From Cellulosimicrobium sp. CUA-896 (GTDB lineage: Bacteria > Actinomycetota > Actinomycetes > Actinomycetales > Cellulomonadaceae), in assembly GCF_001942335.1 (NCBI RefSeq), contig NZ_MKKH01000078.1, forward strand, positions 1 through 64,000: a stretch of 64,000 bases of DNA, written 5' to 3'. The stretch's first letter is position 1; every line of letters begins with the position of its first letter. The position numbers and the translations under genes were made by a program. Below, piece after piece: positions 43,425 to 54,283 of the stretch. The notes beneath the pieces were generated by a model. That model saw nothing but the letters and a program-made list of their open reading frames with translations. It was not told the origin of the DNA and made no database searches.

Positions 43425-44155
43425 TCACCAGGCGGCGGACGCGAGACCGCCGAGCAGCCCGCCGACGGCCGGGCCGAGGACCGGCGGCCACCAGTAGCCC
43501 CAGTCGCTCGTGCCCTTGCTGCGGATGGGCAGCAGCGCGTGGGCGACGCGCGCGGACAGGTCGCGCGCCGGGTTGAGGGACCAGTTGGTGTTCCCGCCGA
43601 GCGTGACGCCGATCCCGGTGACGACGAGACCGACGGCGAGCGGCCCGAGCCCGGTCGGGGTACCGGCCTGCGACAGGATCACGAAGACGAGCACGAACGT
43701 CGCGACGACCTCGACGAGGAAGTTGTGCGAGTGCTTGCGGATGGCCGGGTAGGTCACCATCGACCTCAGCTTCACGGTGGAGTCGTCGGTCGCGTCGAAG
43801 TGCTGGCGGTAGACGAACCACGCGCCGACCGCGCCGACGAACGCGCCGAGGACCTGGGCGCTCAGGTACACGAGCAGCGACGCGACGCTCACCGGCACGC
43901 CGGGCGCGAACTCCCCGGTCCCCTCGACGAGCTTGCCGAGCGTCACGGCCGGGTTGATGTGGCGCCCGAGACGCTCGCGACGTAGATCGCCGAGAAGACC
44001 GCGAGCCCCCACCCGAGGGCGCCCATGAGCGCGGTCCCTCCGCGCCCGTAGGTGCCGACGAGCTGGAGGTTCATCGCGACCCCCAGACCCATGAGCAGGA
44101 GCAGGGCCGTACCCAGGAGCTCCGACACGAACACGGTGGTGAGCGTGACGTCCAT
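43425..44155 (-). CDS. MIP-family polyol/glycerol facilitator; one 1-nt deletion in this sequence
   Basis: Six-helix aquaglyceroporin (about 243 aa when repaired) for passive uptake of glycerol or a tetritol. ATG 44155 gives LTTVFVSELLGTALLLLMGL. The first NPA box (SGAHINPAVTLGKLVEG) and the second (NTNWSLNPARDLSARVAHAL) are both present. Between the first 68 residues and the rest one base is missing near 43964 (a CCC or GCGC context). It is the first gene of the presumed operon MIP-kinase-TIM-RpiB, all on the minus strand, and lies downstream of a SorC regulator. Confidence 0.87.
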
Positions 44156-44264
44156 GTCACCGAGCCTTTCGTCCGTCGGCCGAGCGCCGACTGGTGAGGT
44201 GTGGCGCCGCGTGGTGCGGCGCTCCAGCCATCGTGGGAGGGCGCACCGTGCCCGCCAAGCGTGC

Positions 44265-44330
44265 GTGCACGGATGCGCCGCCGAGAGGCACGATTCGCCG
44301 TCGGTCAGGCACTCCGGGGTGCACAGATGC
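44265..44330 (-). promoter_or_regulatory. candidate SorC operator repeats upstream of the MIP operon
   Basis: GTGCACGGATGC (44265-44276) and GTGCACAGATGC (44319-44330) are near-identical 12-mers, 54 bp apart, in the 262-bp gap between the SorC gene and the MIP channel. SorC-family regulators bind as tetramers to spaced repeats. Binding here is inferred only from position and repetition; no convincing -10/-35 was assigned. Confidence 0.45.
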
Positions 44331-44417
44331 TGCAGGACGATCTCCGGGTCGCCAGTGCTCCCGCGCGGTCGTGAGGCCGAGCGAAGAAGCCGGGAGGAGG
44401 CGACGTCGGGGTCGTCC

Positions 44418-45386
44418 TCAGCGGCGGGTGGTGCGGTCCAGGTCGACGACGGCCTGGGCGAGGTGGTCGTCGACGACCAGGTCGGTGACGGCGCGCGCCA
44501 GCAGGGCGGCGCGCACCGCCTGCGCCTTCGCACGGCCGGTCGCGACGAGGATCCGGCGCGGGACGCGGCGCAGGTCCTCGATCGGCATGCCCGACGTGCG
44601 CTCGTTGAGGGCGATGCCGTCGGAGGTGCCGTCCGCGCGGAGGAACACGCTGCCGAGGTCGCCGACGACGCCGTGCTCGCGCAGGTCGTCGAGGTCCGCA
44701 CGCTCGAGGTATCCCGCGCGGTAGAGGTGGCCGGGGACCTCGCTGCCGAGCGAGCCGACGGAGAACAGGGCGACGTCCGCGTTGCGCTGGAGGGAGATCA
44801 CGCGGGCGAGCGAGCGCTCCTGCCACATCGCGGCCTTGGTCTCCGCGCGGTCGAAGAACGCCGGCACGGGGAACGGGTGCACGGACGACCCGAAGGCCGC
44901 TCCGAAGAGGCTGAAGATGCCGGCCGCGTAGGTCAGGCCCGACGTGAACGTGTTCCCGGAGCCGTTGAGCTGGACGACGCGCGACCCGGGTGCGCGGCGC
45001 GGCGTGAGCTGGCGCGCCACGGCGGCGACCGAGGTGCCCCACGGCACGACGAGCGTCATCTCGCCGCCGAACACCTCCGTCAGACGCTGCGCACCGTGCT
45101 GCGCGATCTCGTCGAGCCGCGCGATGCCCGTCACGTCGTCCGGCACGACGACGACGTCGACGTCGACGCCGTGCGCGTCGCGCAGCCGCCGGGCGAGGTC
45201 GTCGCTGACGAGCTCGGTGCTGTGCACGGTCACCTCGACGACGCCCGACTCGATCGCCTGGCGGAGCATCCGAGAGACGGTCGAGCGCGACAGGCCGGTC
45301 TCGCGCGCGATGTCGAGCATGCTGCGGCCGTCGAGGTGGTACATCTCCGCGACCTCGACGAGCCGGCGTCGCCGCGCGTCCCGCAC
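44418..45386 (-). CDS. SorC-family (sugar-binding) transcriptional regulator
   Basis: 322-aa regulator. An N-terminal helix-turn-helix (LVEVAEMYHLDGRSMLDIARETGLSRS... about 9-35, TVSRMLRQAIESGVVEV) is followed by the NagB-like sugar-phosphate-binding domain (~60-320) with PWGTSVAAVARQL, VQLNGSGN and LFSVGSLGSEVPGHLYRAGY. This domain usually senses a phosphorylated keto-sugar from the pathway it controls. GTG 45386 is used here. An upstream GTG at 45434, 6 nt after CAGAAT, would be in frame if one more G is missing near 45390, so the true start may be earlier. It probably controls the downstream MIP-kinase-isomerase operon. Confidence 0.85.
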   Translation of the reverse strand: MRDARRRRLVEVAEMYHLDGRSMLDIARETGLSRSTVSRMLRQAIESGVVEVTVHSTELVSDDLARRLRDAHGVDVDVVVVPDDVTGIARLDEIAQHGAQRLTEVFGGEMTLVVPWGTSVAAVARQLTPRRAPGSRVVQLNGSGNTFTSGLTYAAGIFSLFGAAFGSSVHPFPVPAFFDRAETKAAMWQERSLARVISLQRNADVALFSVGSLGSEVPGHLYRAGYLERADLDDLREHGVVGDLGSVFLRADGTSDGIALNERTSGMPIEDLRRVPRRILVATGRAKAQAVRAALLARAVTDLVVDDHLAQAVVDLDRTTRR

Positions 45387-45492
45387 GGCTACCGCGTCCG
45401 TCCCGCGGCAGCCGGGCGTGTCGTGTGCAGGGTCACGTCCCGATTCTGCCCCACCGCGTGGGCTCGGAGCGGTGCTCGGCGGCGAACCCGCC

Positions 45493-48192
45493 CTACAGCG
45501 GCCCGACCGCGAGGACGGTCACGACGGGTGCGCCCGCCTCGTCGCTCGCCGCCAGGTCCACCGACGCGGTGATCGCCCAGTCGTGGTCGCCCGCCGGGTC
45601 GTCGAGCACCTGCCGGACCAGCCACGTGCCCGCCGGGACCACGCGCCCGGGGCGTGGTCCGTCGTCGGGCCCTCGTGCCCCGGAGGCACCTCGCCACCGG
45701 GCTCCACGACCTGGAACAGCGCCGCGGCGCGCGCGCCGGGACCGATGCCGACGGCGTCGTCGCCCTGTGCCTCGAACAGCGGGTCGAGCGCGTCACCCCA
45801 CGCGTCGGCGTCCCAGCCGCTCGCGCCGTCGAGCGCGGCGAGGCCGCGGTAGTCCTCGCGCGACGCGAGCTCGACGCGGCGGAACATCGCGTTGCGCACC
45901 AGGCGGCGGAACGCGCGCGGGTTGCCCGTGACGGGGCGCGCGGGCGCGTCCTCGCCCGTGCCGGCGAGCGGGCCGTCGCCGACGAGGTCGTCGGCGTCGT
46001 CGTCCACGGGGCGCGACAGGCGCTCCCACTCGTCGAGCAGCGAGGAGTCGGTGCCGCGCACGAGCTCCCCGAGCCACTCGACGACCTCGTGCACCTCCTC
46101 CGTGCGGTGCTCCTCGGGCACGACCTGACGCAGCGCGCGGTAGGCGTCGGCGAGGTAGCGCAGCACGACCCCCTCGGTGCGCTCGAGCCCGTAGACGGAG
46201 ACGAACTCGGCGAACGTCATCGCGCGCTCGACCATGTCGCGCACGACCGACTTGGGGGAGAGCTCGGCGTCCGCGACCCACGGGTTCGACCGCTTGTACA
46301 TCGCGAACGCCGGCGCGAGGAGGTCCTCGAGCGGCTTGGGCCACGTGATCTCCTCGAGCAGCGCCATGCGCTCCTCGTACTCGTAGCCCTCGGCCTTCAT
46401 CGCGGCCACGGCCTCGCCCTTGGCCGCGTTCTGCTGCGCGTAGAGCACCTGGCGCGGGTCGTCGAGCGTCGCCTCGATGACGGACACGACGTCGAGCGCG
46501 TGCGTGGGGCTCGCGACGTCGAGCAGGTCGAGGGCCGCGAGGGCGAACGGCGACAGCGGCTGGTTGAGGGCGAAGTCGCGCGGCACGTCGACCGTGAGCC
46601 GCACGCTCGGGCGGTACCCGGCGGGGCGCGAGGCGTCGGGCACCCGGACGCGCTCGACGATGCCCGCCACGCGCAGCGACCGGTAGATGCGGAACGTCTG
46701 GCGCACGTGCTCGCGGCGCTGGGTGTCGGTGTCGTGGTTGGCGAGCAGCAGGTGCCGCATCGCGTCGACGGGGTCGTGCTCGTCGGCGGCCCACCGGGAG
46801 CGCGCGAGCACGTTGAGCACCATGCGTGGGTGACGCGGAAGCTGCTGCTGAGCGGCTCGGGCTCGGCGTCGCGCAGGCGCTCGAACGTCGCGTCGGTCCA
46901 GTTGACGGAGCCCTGGGGCGCCTTCTTGCGGACGATCTTCTTGAGCTTCTTCGGGTCGTCGCCGGCCTTGGCGAGCATCTTGCGGTTCTCGATGACGTGC
47001 TCGGGCGCCATGACGAGGACCTCGCCCACGGTGTCGTAGCCGGCACGGCCGGCGCGGCCCGCGATCTGGTGGAACTCGCGCGCGCTCAGGTGGCGCATGC
47101 GCTCGCCGTCGAACTTCACGAGGCTCGTGAGCAGCACGGTGCGGATGGGCACGTTGATGCCGACGCCGAGCGTGTCGGTGCCGCACACGACCTTGAGCAG
47201 GCCCGACTGCGTGAGCCGCTCGACGAGGCGGCGGTACTTGGGCAGCATGCCCGCGTGGTGCACGCCGACGCCGTGCCGCAGGAACTTGCTCAGCGTCTTC
47301 CCGAAGCCCGTGCCGAACCGGAAGTCGCCCAGCTCGGCGGCGATCGCCTCCTTCTCGGCCTTCGAGGCGACGTTCATCGACAGCAGCGACTGCGCGCGCT
47401 CGACGGCGTCCTTCTGCGTGAAGTGCACGACGTACACGGGCGCGCGGTGCGTCGTGACGAGCTCCTCGAGCACGTCCGTCAGCGGCTCGACGACGTAGCT
47501 GAAGTGGAGGGGGACCGGCCGCTCGGCGGTGGTCACCTCGGCGACGGGGCGCCCCGACCGCTCCTCGAGCTCGGTGACGAAACGGCTCGTGTCGCCGAGC
47601 GTCGCGGACATGAGCAGGAACTGCGTGCGGGGCAGCTCGAGCAGCGGGACCTGCCACGCCCAGCCGCGCTGCGGGTCGGCGTAGAAGTGGAACTCGTCCA
47701 TGACGACCTGGGAGATCGCGTCCTCGTCGCCGGGCCCGGCGGTCCCGCGGCGCAGGGCGAGGTTCGCGAGGATCTCCGCGGTGCAGCAGATGATGGGCGC
47801 GTCGGGGTTCACCGCGGAGTCGCCGGTCGTCATGCCGACGTTCTTCGACCCGAACGCCGCGACGAGCGCGAAGAACTTCTCGCTCACGAGCGCCTTGAGC
47901 GGGGCGGTGTAGTAGGTGCGGCCCCCACGTCCGGCGCGGTGCGCGGCGAGGGCGGCGAACTGCGCGCCCATCGCGACGAGCGACTTCCCGGAGCCGGTCG
48001 GCGTCGCGAGGATGACGTGCGACCCGGAGACCAGCTCGATGAGCGCCTCGCTCTGGTGCGGGTAGAGCTCGAGCCCCTGCTCGGTCGCCCACGTCGTGAA
48101 GCCTCGTACAGCGCGTCCGCGTCGGGGGCGCCGCCCGTGGGGGCGGGGACGTGGGAGAGGAGCGTGGGGGCGCGGCCGGTCGTCGTGGTCAC
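45493..48192 (-). CDS. DEAD/DEAH-box helicase with C-terminal DUF3516; three 1-nt deletions in this sequence
   Basis: Superfamily 2 (Ski2/Lhr-like) helicase, about 900 aa when repaired; probably RNA metabolism or DNA repair, role not established. Motif [18 protein letters not shown] (about 59-75), motif Ia [13 protein letters not shown], motif [11 protein letters not shown] (DEFH in place of DEVH), motif [12 protein letters not shown], motif [13 protein letters not shown] and motif [15 protein letters not shown] are visible. DUF3516 occupies roughly 450-900 ([40 protein letters not shown]). Frames are rejoined by one base each near 48102, 46824 and 45668. GTG 48192; stop at 45495-45493. Confidence 0.87.
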
Positions 48193-48655
48193 GGGTCGAG
48201 TCTGTCAGGTCGCCCCGCCGGACGGGCCGGGTGATGTCGACCCCGCTGCTTGTCAGCGCTGTCAGGCATGTGTCAGGGTGGGCCCTGCCGGCAGATGCCG
48301 CCGGTCCGAGGAGCATCGAGAACCCCCACGACGCCGTGGGGCCGAGGAGTAGACCCGATGAGGTTCCACCGCGCCGCCGCCGACGCGCCAGGTCGCCGGC
48401 TCGACGACGCACCCGCAGCGACGTGGTCCGACGGCGCCGCTGCGGTCCGGGTGGTCGCACCCGCCGCGTCCCGGGTGGAGCCAGCACGTCGTGGTGTCGA
48501 CGGCGACAGGGGACGTCGACACCACGAGGCGCGCCGGACGACGGCTGTCCACGACGCGCTCACCTGTCCGTAACCCGGCCCTGGCAGGGTACGGACCGTC
48601 CCGCCCTGCCACCGCTGTCATGGCGGCCGGCCCTTCCCCCGACCACGAGGACCCC
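48193..48655. other. intergenic region upstream of the GH92 gene
   Basis: 463 nt between divergent genes. It contains a perfect 13-bp inverted repeat (48489-48527, separate entry). Open frames here lack recognisable products. GGACCCC immediately precedes the GH92 ATG, so there is no good Shine-Dalgarno. I could not assign a promoter. Confidence 0.55.
48489..48527. promoter_or_regulatory. 13-bp inverted repeat upstream of GH92, possible operator
   Basis: TCGTGGTGTCGAC (48489-48501) is the exact reverse complement of GTCGACACCACGA (48515-48527), with a 13-nt spacer, 129 nt before the GH92 start. It could be a regulator site or an mRNA leader hairpin. No regulator gene is adjacent. Confidence 0.5.
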
Positions 48656-51600
48656 ATGAACCCCAGTCCCACCCGCCACCGCGCGCCCGCCGCACCGGCC
48701 CGCTCGCCGGTGTCGTCGCCGGCGCGCTCGCCGCCGCCGTCGCCTTCGTCGGCATCGCGCCCGCCGCCCAGGCCGACGAACCGCCGGCCCCGACGGCCAC
48801 CGAGCGCGACCTCGCGTCGCTCGTCGACGTCTTCGTCGGCACCGAGGGAGACTTCGGCAACGACATGCCCGCGCCAGGCGCCGAACGGCCTCGCCAAGGT
48901 GAACCCGCGCACGACGCCGGGCCGCAACAACACGGGCTACGACTACGCGCAGTCGCAGATCTCCGGGTTCACGCACACGAACCTCGACGGCGTCGGCGGG
49001 TCCGGCGGAGGCGGCGACATCCTCGTCGTGCCGACGTCCGGCTCCTACACGTCGCGGCCCGGGACCGGCACGTACGCGCACGCGTTCAGCCACGACGACG
49101 AGGTCGCCGGCCCCGGCCACTACGCCGTGAGCCTGGGCAACATCGCCGGCACCGACGGCGCGATCGCGGCCGCGCCGGGGACGATCGAGGCCGAGGTCAC
49201 CGCGACGACGCGCTCCGGCGTGCACCGGTACCAGTTCCCCGACGGCGCGACGCCGAGCCTCGTCGTCGACCTCGCCACGAACAACACGAGCCGCATCGCG
49301 TCGTCGCTCGACGTGGAGCGGCTCGACGACGGCCGGACCGCGCTCAGCGGCGAGATCGTCGGCCACTTCTACAACGCGTCGTACACGATGTACTACTACG
49401 CGACCACGACCCGGCCGACGGCCGACGTCCGGACCTGGGGCGACGACCGCGCCCTGACGGACGCCACGACGCAGGACGGCCGCGACACCGGCGCGATCCT
49501 CACGTTCGACCCGGCCGACGCGGGCGAGATCGGGCTCGAGGTCACGCTCTCCCCGGTCAGCGCCGCCCAGGCGAGGACCGACCAGGAGAACGAGCTGGGC
49601 GACCTCGGGTTCGACGAGGTCCGCGAGCGCACCCACGCCGAGTGGAACGCGAAGCTCGGCAAGGTCGACGTCACCGCCTCGCTCGCGACCGACCCGTCCG
49701 GCGACGTCGAGCGCCTGTTCTACACGCACCTGTACCGGATGTTCGCGATGCCGATGAACGCGACGAGCACCTCGGGCACGTACCGAGGTGTCGACGGCGC
49801 CGTGCACCGCGCGCAGGGCTTCACCTACTACGACTCGTGGGCGACCTGGGACGACTTCCGCAAGTTCTCCGTGCTCGCCTACATCGACCCCGCGATGTAC
49901 CGCGACACGGTGCAGTCGATGGTCTACCTGTTCGCGACGCGGAGGCCGAGGGCACGGGCAGCGGCCTCGGCGGGCTCATGCACACCGTTCCGACGGTGCG
50001 CTGGGAGCGGTCGAGCGTCGTCATCGCGGACGCGATCGCGAAGGGCTACACCGGGTTCGAGCGTCTCGACGAGGCGTACCCCGCCGTCAAGCGTCTGGTG
50101 GGCGGCTACGGCGAGGGGGACCTCGAGCGCGGCTACCTCCCCGACAACCCGGGCGCCTCGGTGCAGCTCGGCTACGACCAGTACGGCCTGTCGGTCATCG
50201 CCGACGAGCTCGGCATGACCGAGGAGGCGCAGGCGCTGCGCGACCAGGCCGCGCTGCCGATCGAGAACCTCGTGCAGCCCGGCGCGTGGACCGCGCAGGA
50301 CGGCACCCCGGTCGGCCTGCTCACGCCCCGCAACGCCGCCGGTGACTGGCAGAGCGTGGACCACGAGCGGTTCGAGGCCGCGCGTCTGTACCAGGGCACG
50401 CTCTGGCAGTACCACTGGTACGACGCCTACGACATGGACGCCCTCGTCGAGGCCATGGGCGGCACGGAGGCCGCGCGGCTCGCGCTGCGCCACATGTTCG
50501 GCGAGCACGCCCCCGACGACGGCTCCGCCATGCTCCACTCCAACGCCAACGAGATCGACCTCCAGGCGCCGTACCTGTTCAACTACGTCGGCGAGCCGAG
50601 CCTCACCCAGAAGTGGACGCGGGCGATCTACACGAAGGAGACCTGGAACCGGTACATCGGGACCGGCTCGACGAGCTTCTTCCCCAGCGGCGGCGGCGAG
50701 TTCACGCCCCCGATCAAGACCTCGGTCTACCAGCTCGACCCGCGCGGCATGCTCGCGACGATGGACAACGACGCCGGCACGATGTCGACGATGTTCGTCG
50801 CCGCCGCCATCGGGCTCTTCCCGGTGACCGCGGGCTCGTCGCAGTACCAGATCGGCTCGCCGTTCTTCGACTCCGCGGTCATCGGCTACGACGACGGCAC
50901 CACGTTCGAGATCACCGCCGACGGCGTCTCCGAGGACGCGTTCTACGTCCAGTCCGCCACGCTCGGCGGCGAGCCGTTCGACAACACGTGGGTCGACTAC
51001 GACACCCTCGTGGGCGGCGGCGCGCTCGCGTTCCGGATGGGGACCGAGCCCAGCGACTGGGGCGCGGACACCGAGCCCGCGTTCTCCATGAGCACGGCGT
51101 CCGACGACGGCGAGCCCGACGGCTCGCGCGTGGCGGCCGAACCGACGACCGTGCAGGCCACGGCCGACGGCGCGGTCGACGCCACCGTGACGCTCACCCT
51201 GAGCGGTGGTGCGCGGCTCACGGCCGACGCCGGGACGGACCTCGTCGCGACGGGCGCCGCCGGCGTCGAGCGGCTCCCGGCCGGGGTCGAGGCGACCGTC
51301 ACCGTCACCTCCCCGACGGAGGCGACGGTCGCGCTGCGCGGCACGACGTCCGACGACGCCCGCTTCTACGTCCGGCTGCGCGACACGGCGCTCGCGGACG
51401 GCGTCCCGGCGTCGTCGCTGCGGGGCGAGGGCGTCTCGCTGCGCTCGCCGCTGCGCCTCACCGTCGCCGCGGGCGAGCGGGCCGCCCTCGCCGAGCTCGT
51501 CGCCGACGCGGAGGTCGTGCGCCACGCGAACTACTCGTCGGTGTCGTTCGACCGGCTCACCGCGGCGCTGGGGCGTGCGCAGGAGCTGCTCGCCGACGAC

Positions 51601-53529
51601 GCGTCGTCGAGCGTGGACCTGCGCTTCGCCGCGGACCGGCTCGAGGCCGCGATCGACGGGCTCGACATCGTCCAGGGCGGCTACCGGGTGCTCCAGGCAG
51701 AGGAGTCCGAGGCCTGGTCCGGCGGCGAGCTGAAGAACGAGGCGAACAGCTCCGACGGCAACCTCGGCGGCGTCCGGTCCGGCTCGTGGGTCCAGTACCG
51801 CGACATGGTGTTCGACGACACCGTGCCGGGCTACCTCACGGTGCGCTACGACACGAGCTTCGGCGCGGGCGAGACCCCGAGCACCGTCGTCGTGCACGCG
51901 GGCGACGTCGACGGGCCGCAGGTCGCGACCGTCGACCTCACCGGCACGAGCGGGTGGGGCAACTACCAGGAGGTCACGGTCGAGCTCGCCGACGCCCCGG
52001 CGCTGGTCGACGCGCAGACGGTCACGTTCGAGCTCCTCGCCCCGTCCGGCCGGAGCTGGGTCGGCAACTTCGACTGGTTCCGGTTCAGCGAGGACGACCC
52101 CGCCGAGACGGAGGACCCGGACTCGTCCGCCGGCGTGACGGTCGAGGCCGAGGACTGGACCGAGAGCTCGGGCGGCGGGCTGAAGAACGAGTCGTCCACC
52201 TGGGCGAGCGGCCCGGTCACCAACGTCGGCGGCACCGCCGACGGCGACTGGCTCGCCTACGGGGAGGTCGACCTCGGCGAGCTGCCCCTCGGCGAGCTCT
52301 CCGTGCACTACGTGCACAACTCCGGGCGGTGCGGCGAGGACTCGGCGCTCGAGGTGTACCTCGACGAGTTCGACCCCGCCGCCCCGGGCGAGCCGTTCGC
52401 GACGGTCGCGCTCCCGTCCACCGGGTCGAGCTGGTCCGCGGACGGCGTGGCCACGGTCGCGCTGCCCGAGACCGTCAGCGGCACGCACGAGGTGTTCGTG
52501 CGGCTGACGACGCAGGCGTACGAGGGTCACCCGTACGTCGCGAACGTCGACAGCCTGACGTTCGCGCCCGGTGGCCCCACGGACGTCGTCGTGGAGTCGG
52601 AGGCGTGGACCGAGAACTCCGGCCGCGGCCTGAAGAACGAGCAGTCGACCTGGACGAGCGGCCCGGTGACGAACGTCGGCGGCACGGCGGACGGCGACTG
52701 GCTCGCCTACGGCGAGGTCGACCTCGGCTCCGCGGCCCTCGACCAGCTCTCGGTGCACTACGTGCACAACGCGAACCGGTCGGGCGAGAACTCCGCCCTG
52801 TCGGTGTACCTCGACGACTTCGACCCGGCGAACCCGGGCGAGCCGTTCGTCACGGTGCCGCTCCCCACGACGGGCGGCAGCTGGTCCGAGGACGGGACGG
52901 CGACGATCGACCTGCCGACCCCCGTGCGCGGCACGCACCAGGTGTTCGTGCGGCTGACCACCGAGGCGTACGCGAACCACCCGTACGTCGCGAACCTCGA
53001 CAGCATGACGTTCTTCACCGACGCGTTCGACGTCGAGGAGCCCGAGACGGACACCGCGGCGCTCGCCGCGGCGGTCGCCGACGTCGAGCACCTGGAGGGC
53101 GAGGCCGACCGGTACGGCCGGATCGACTTCGGCGTGTTCACGCGCGAGCTCGCGGCGGCCCGCGCCGTGCTCGCCGCGCCGGACGCGACGCAGGAGCAGG
53201 TGGACGAGCAGCTGCGACGCCTGACCCTCGCGGCCGAGCAGCTCGTGCCGCTTGGCGTCGAGCTCGTCACGGTCGAGGTCAGCCCGCGGTGCCTCGCCGG
53301 CCGGCCGTACGTCGCGGTCCGGGCGCACAACGTGTCCGACGTACCGGTCGACGTCGAGCTCGCGAGCGCACTCGGCTCGCGGTCGTTCGCGGACGTCGCG
53401 CCGGGCGCGAACGCCTACCAGGCGTTCGCCGCGCGGTCGGCGTCGGGCGACCTCGCCGTGACGGTGACGGCCACGGGCGCGGCGGGGGAGCAGACGGTCG
53501 AGCAGACCGCCACGATCCCGACGTGCTGA
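48656..53529 (+). CDS. secreted multimodular GH92 alpha-mannosidase; three small deletions in this sequence
   Basis: About 1625 aa when repaired. Signal peptide: LAGVVAGALAAAVAFVGIAP then AAQADE. GH92 catalytic domain roughly 45-775 (VDVFVGTEGDFGNDMPAPQ, SGFTHTNLDGVG, FYTHLYRMFAMPMN, YYDSWATWDDFRKF, GGYGEGDLERGYLPDNPGAS, EIDLQAPYLFNYVGEP, DNDAGTMSTMFV). It is a calcium-dependent exo-alpha-mannosidase on yeast/fungal or N-glycan mannose. Two FIVAR-like helical modules, three CBM6/CBM35-like modules (~1010-1160, 1160-1310, 1310-1460; the last two very similar) and a C-terminal beta domain follow. Frames are rejoined by one base near 48702, two near 48874 (CCCC read CC) and one near 49934. A terminator follows. 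Confidence 0.87.
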
Positions 53530-53559
53530 CGCCGCCCCGCTGAGCGGGCACGGCTGACC

Positions 53560-53599
53560 GTGCCGGGTCCGGGCCCCTCGCGGGGCCCGGGCCCGGCAC
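53560..53599 (+). terminator. strong terminator after GH92
   Basis: GTGCCGGGTCCGGGCCCC (53560-53577) pairs with GGGGCCCGGGCCCGGCAC (53582-53599): 18 bp with one G-U, loop TCGC. Confidence 0.85.
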
Positions 53600-53641
53600 G
53601 CTACCGTCCGAGGACGACTCGCTCGACGCGGGAGGTGCACG

Positions 53642-54247
53642 GTGGCCGACGACCGCCTCGACAGCTACCGCGGGCGTCCGGCCTTCCAGGCCGACCACCC
53701 CGACCAGTGGCGTGCGTGGCTCGCCGAGCACCACGACGACGCCGAGCCCGGCGTCTGGCTCGTCACGTGGCGCCGGGGGAGCGGGCACGACGTGCCCGGG
53801 TACGAGCCGTGGGTCCTCGAGGCGCTCGCCCACGGCTGGATCGACGGCCAGGCGTCCACCGTCGATGCCGACCGGCACGCGCTGTGGTTCACGCGGCGCC
53901 GCCGCGGGAGCCGGTGGTCGCGGCTCAGCAAGGAGCGCGTGGCGCGCGTCGAGGCCGCCGGTCGCATGTCCGACGCCGGGCGCGCGGTCGTCGCGGCCGC
54001 GGAGGCGGACGGGTCCTGGACCCGCTTCGACGACGCCGAGGCGCTCGTCGTGCCGGACGACCTCACCGCCGCGCTCGCCGAGCGGCCCGGTGCGCGCGAG
54101 CACTTCGACGCCTTCACGCCCGGCGTGCGACGCGACGTCCTCGCGTGGATCGCCGACGCGCGCCGCGACGGCACGCGCGCGCGACGCGTCACCGAGACCG
54201 CCGACCTCGCGGCGCAGGGCGTGCCGGCGCACCGGCCCCGCCGCTGA
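53642..54247 (+). CDS. YdeI/OmpD-associated family protein
   Basis: 201-aa protein of the YdeI group, whose biochemical role is not established (sometimes annotated as bacteriocin-protection). The family features are PAFQADHPDQWRAWLAEHHD at the start, GVWLVTWRRGSG, VLEALAHGWIDGQASTVDAD (about 60-79), WFTRRRRGSRWSRLSKERVAR (split motif, about 82-102) and a C-terminal helical FTPGVRRDVLAWIADARRDGTRARR-type region typical of YdeI. GTG 53642 with GGGAGG 8 nt upstream; -10-like TACCGT at 53602-53607. Intact. Confidence 0.8.
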   Translation: MADDRLDSYRGRPAFQADHPDQWRAWLAEHHDDAEPGVWLVTWRRGSGHDVPGYEPWVLEALAHGWIDGQASTVDADRHALWFTRRRRGSRWSRLSKERVARVEAAGRMSDAGRAVVAAAEADGSWTRFDDAEALVVPDDLTAALAERPGAREHFDAFTPGVRRDVLAWIADARRDGTRARRVTETADLAAQGVPAHRPRR

Positions 54248-54283
54248 CGCCCGCGGACCTGCCGGGCGGCTGCGCCGGACGCG

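Noticed and set aside
49924-53640. 1238-codon open frame on the minus strand opposite the GH92 gene
   Set aside because: Same shadow effect: long open frames are common antisense to GC-rich genes. It has no recognisable motif and the plus strand encodes a clear enzyme.
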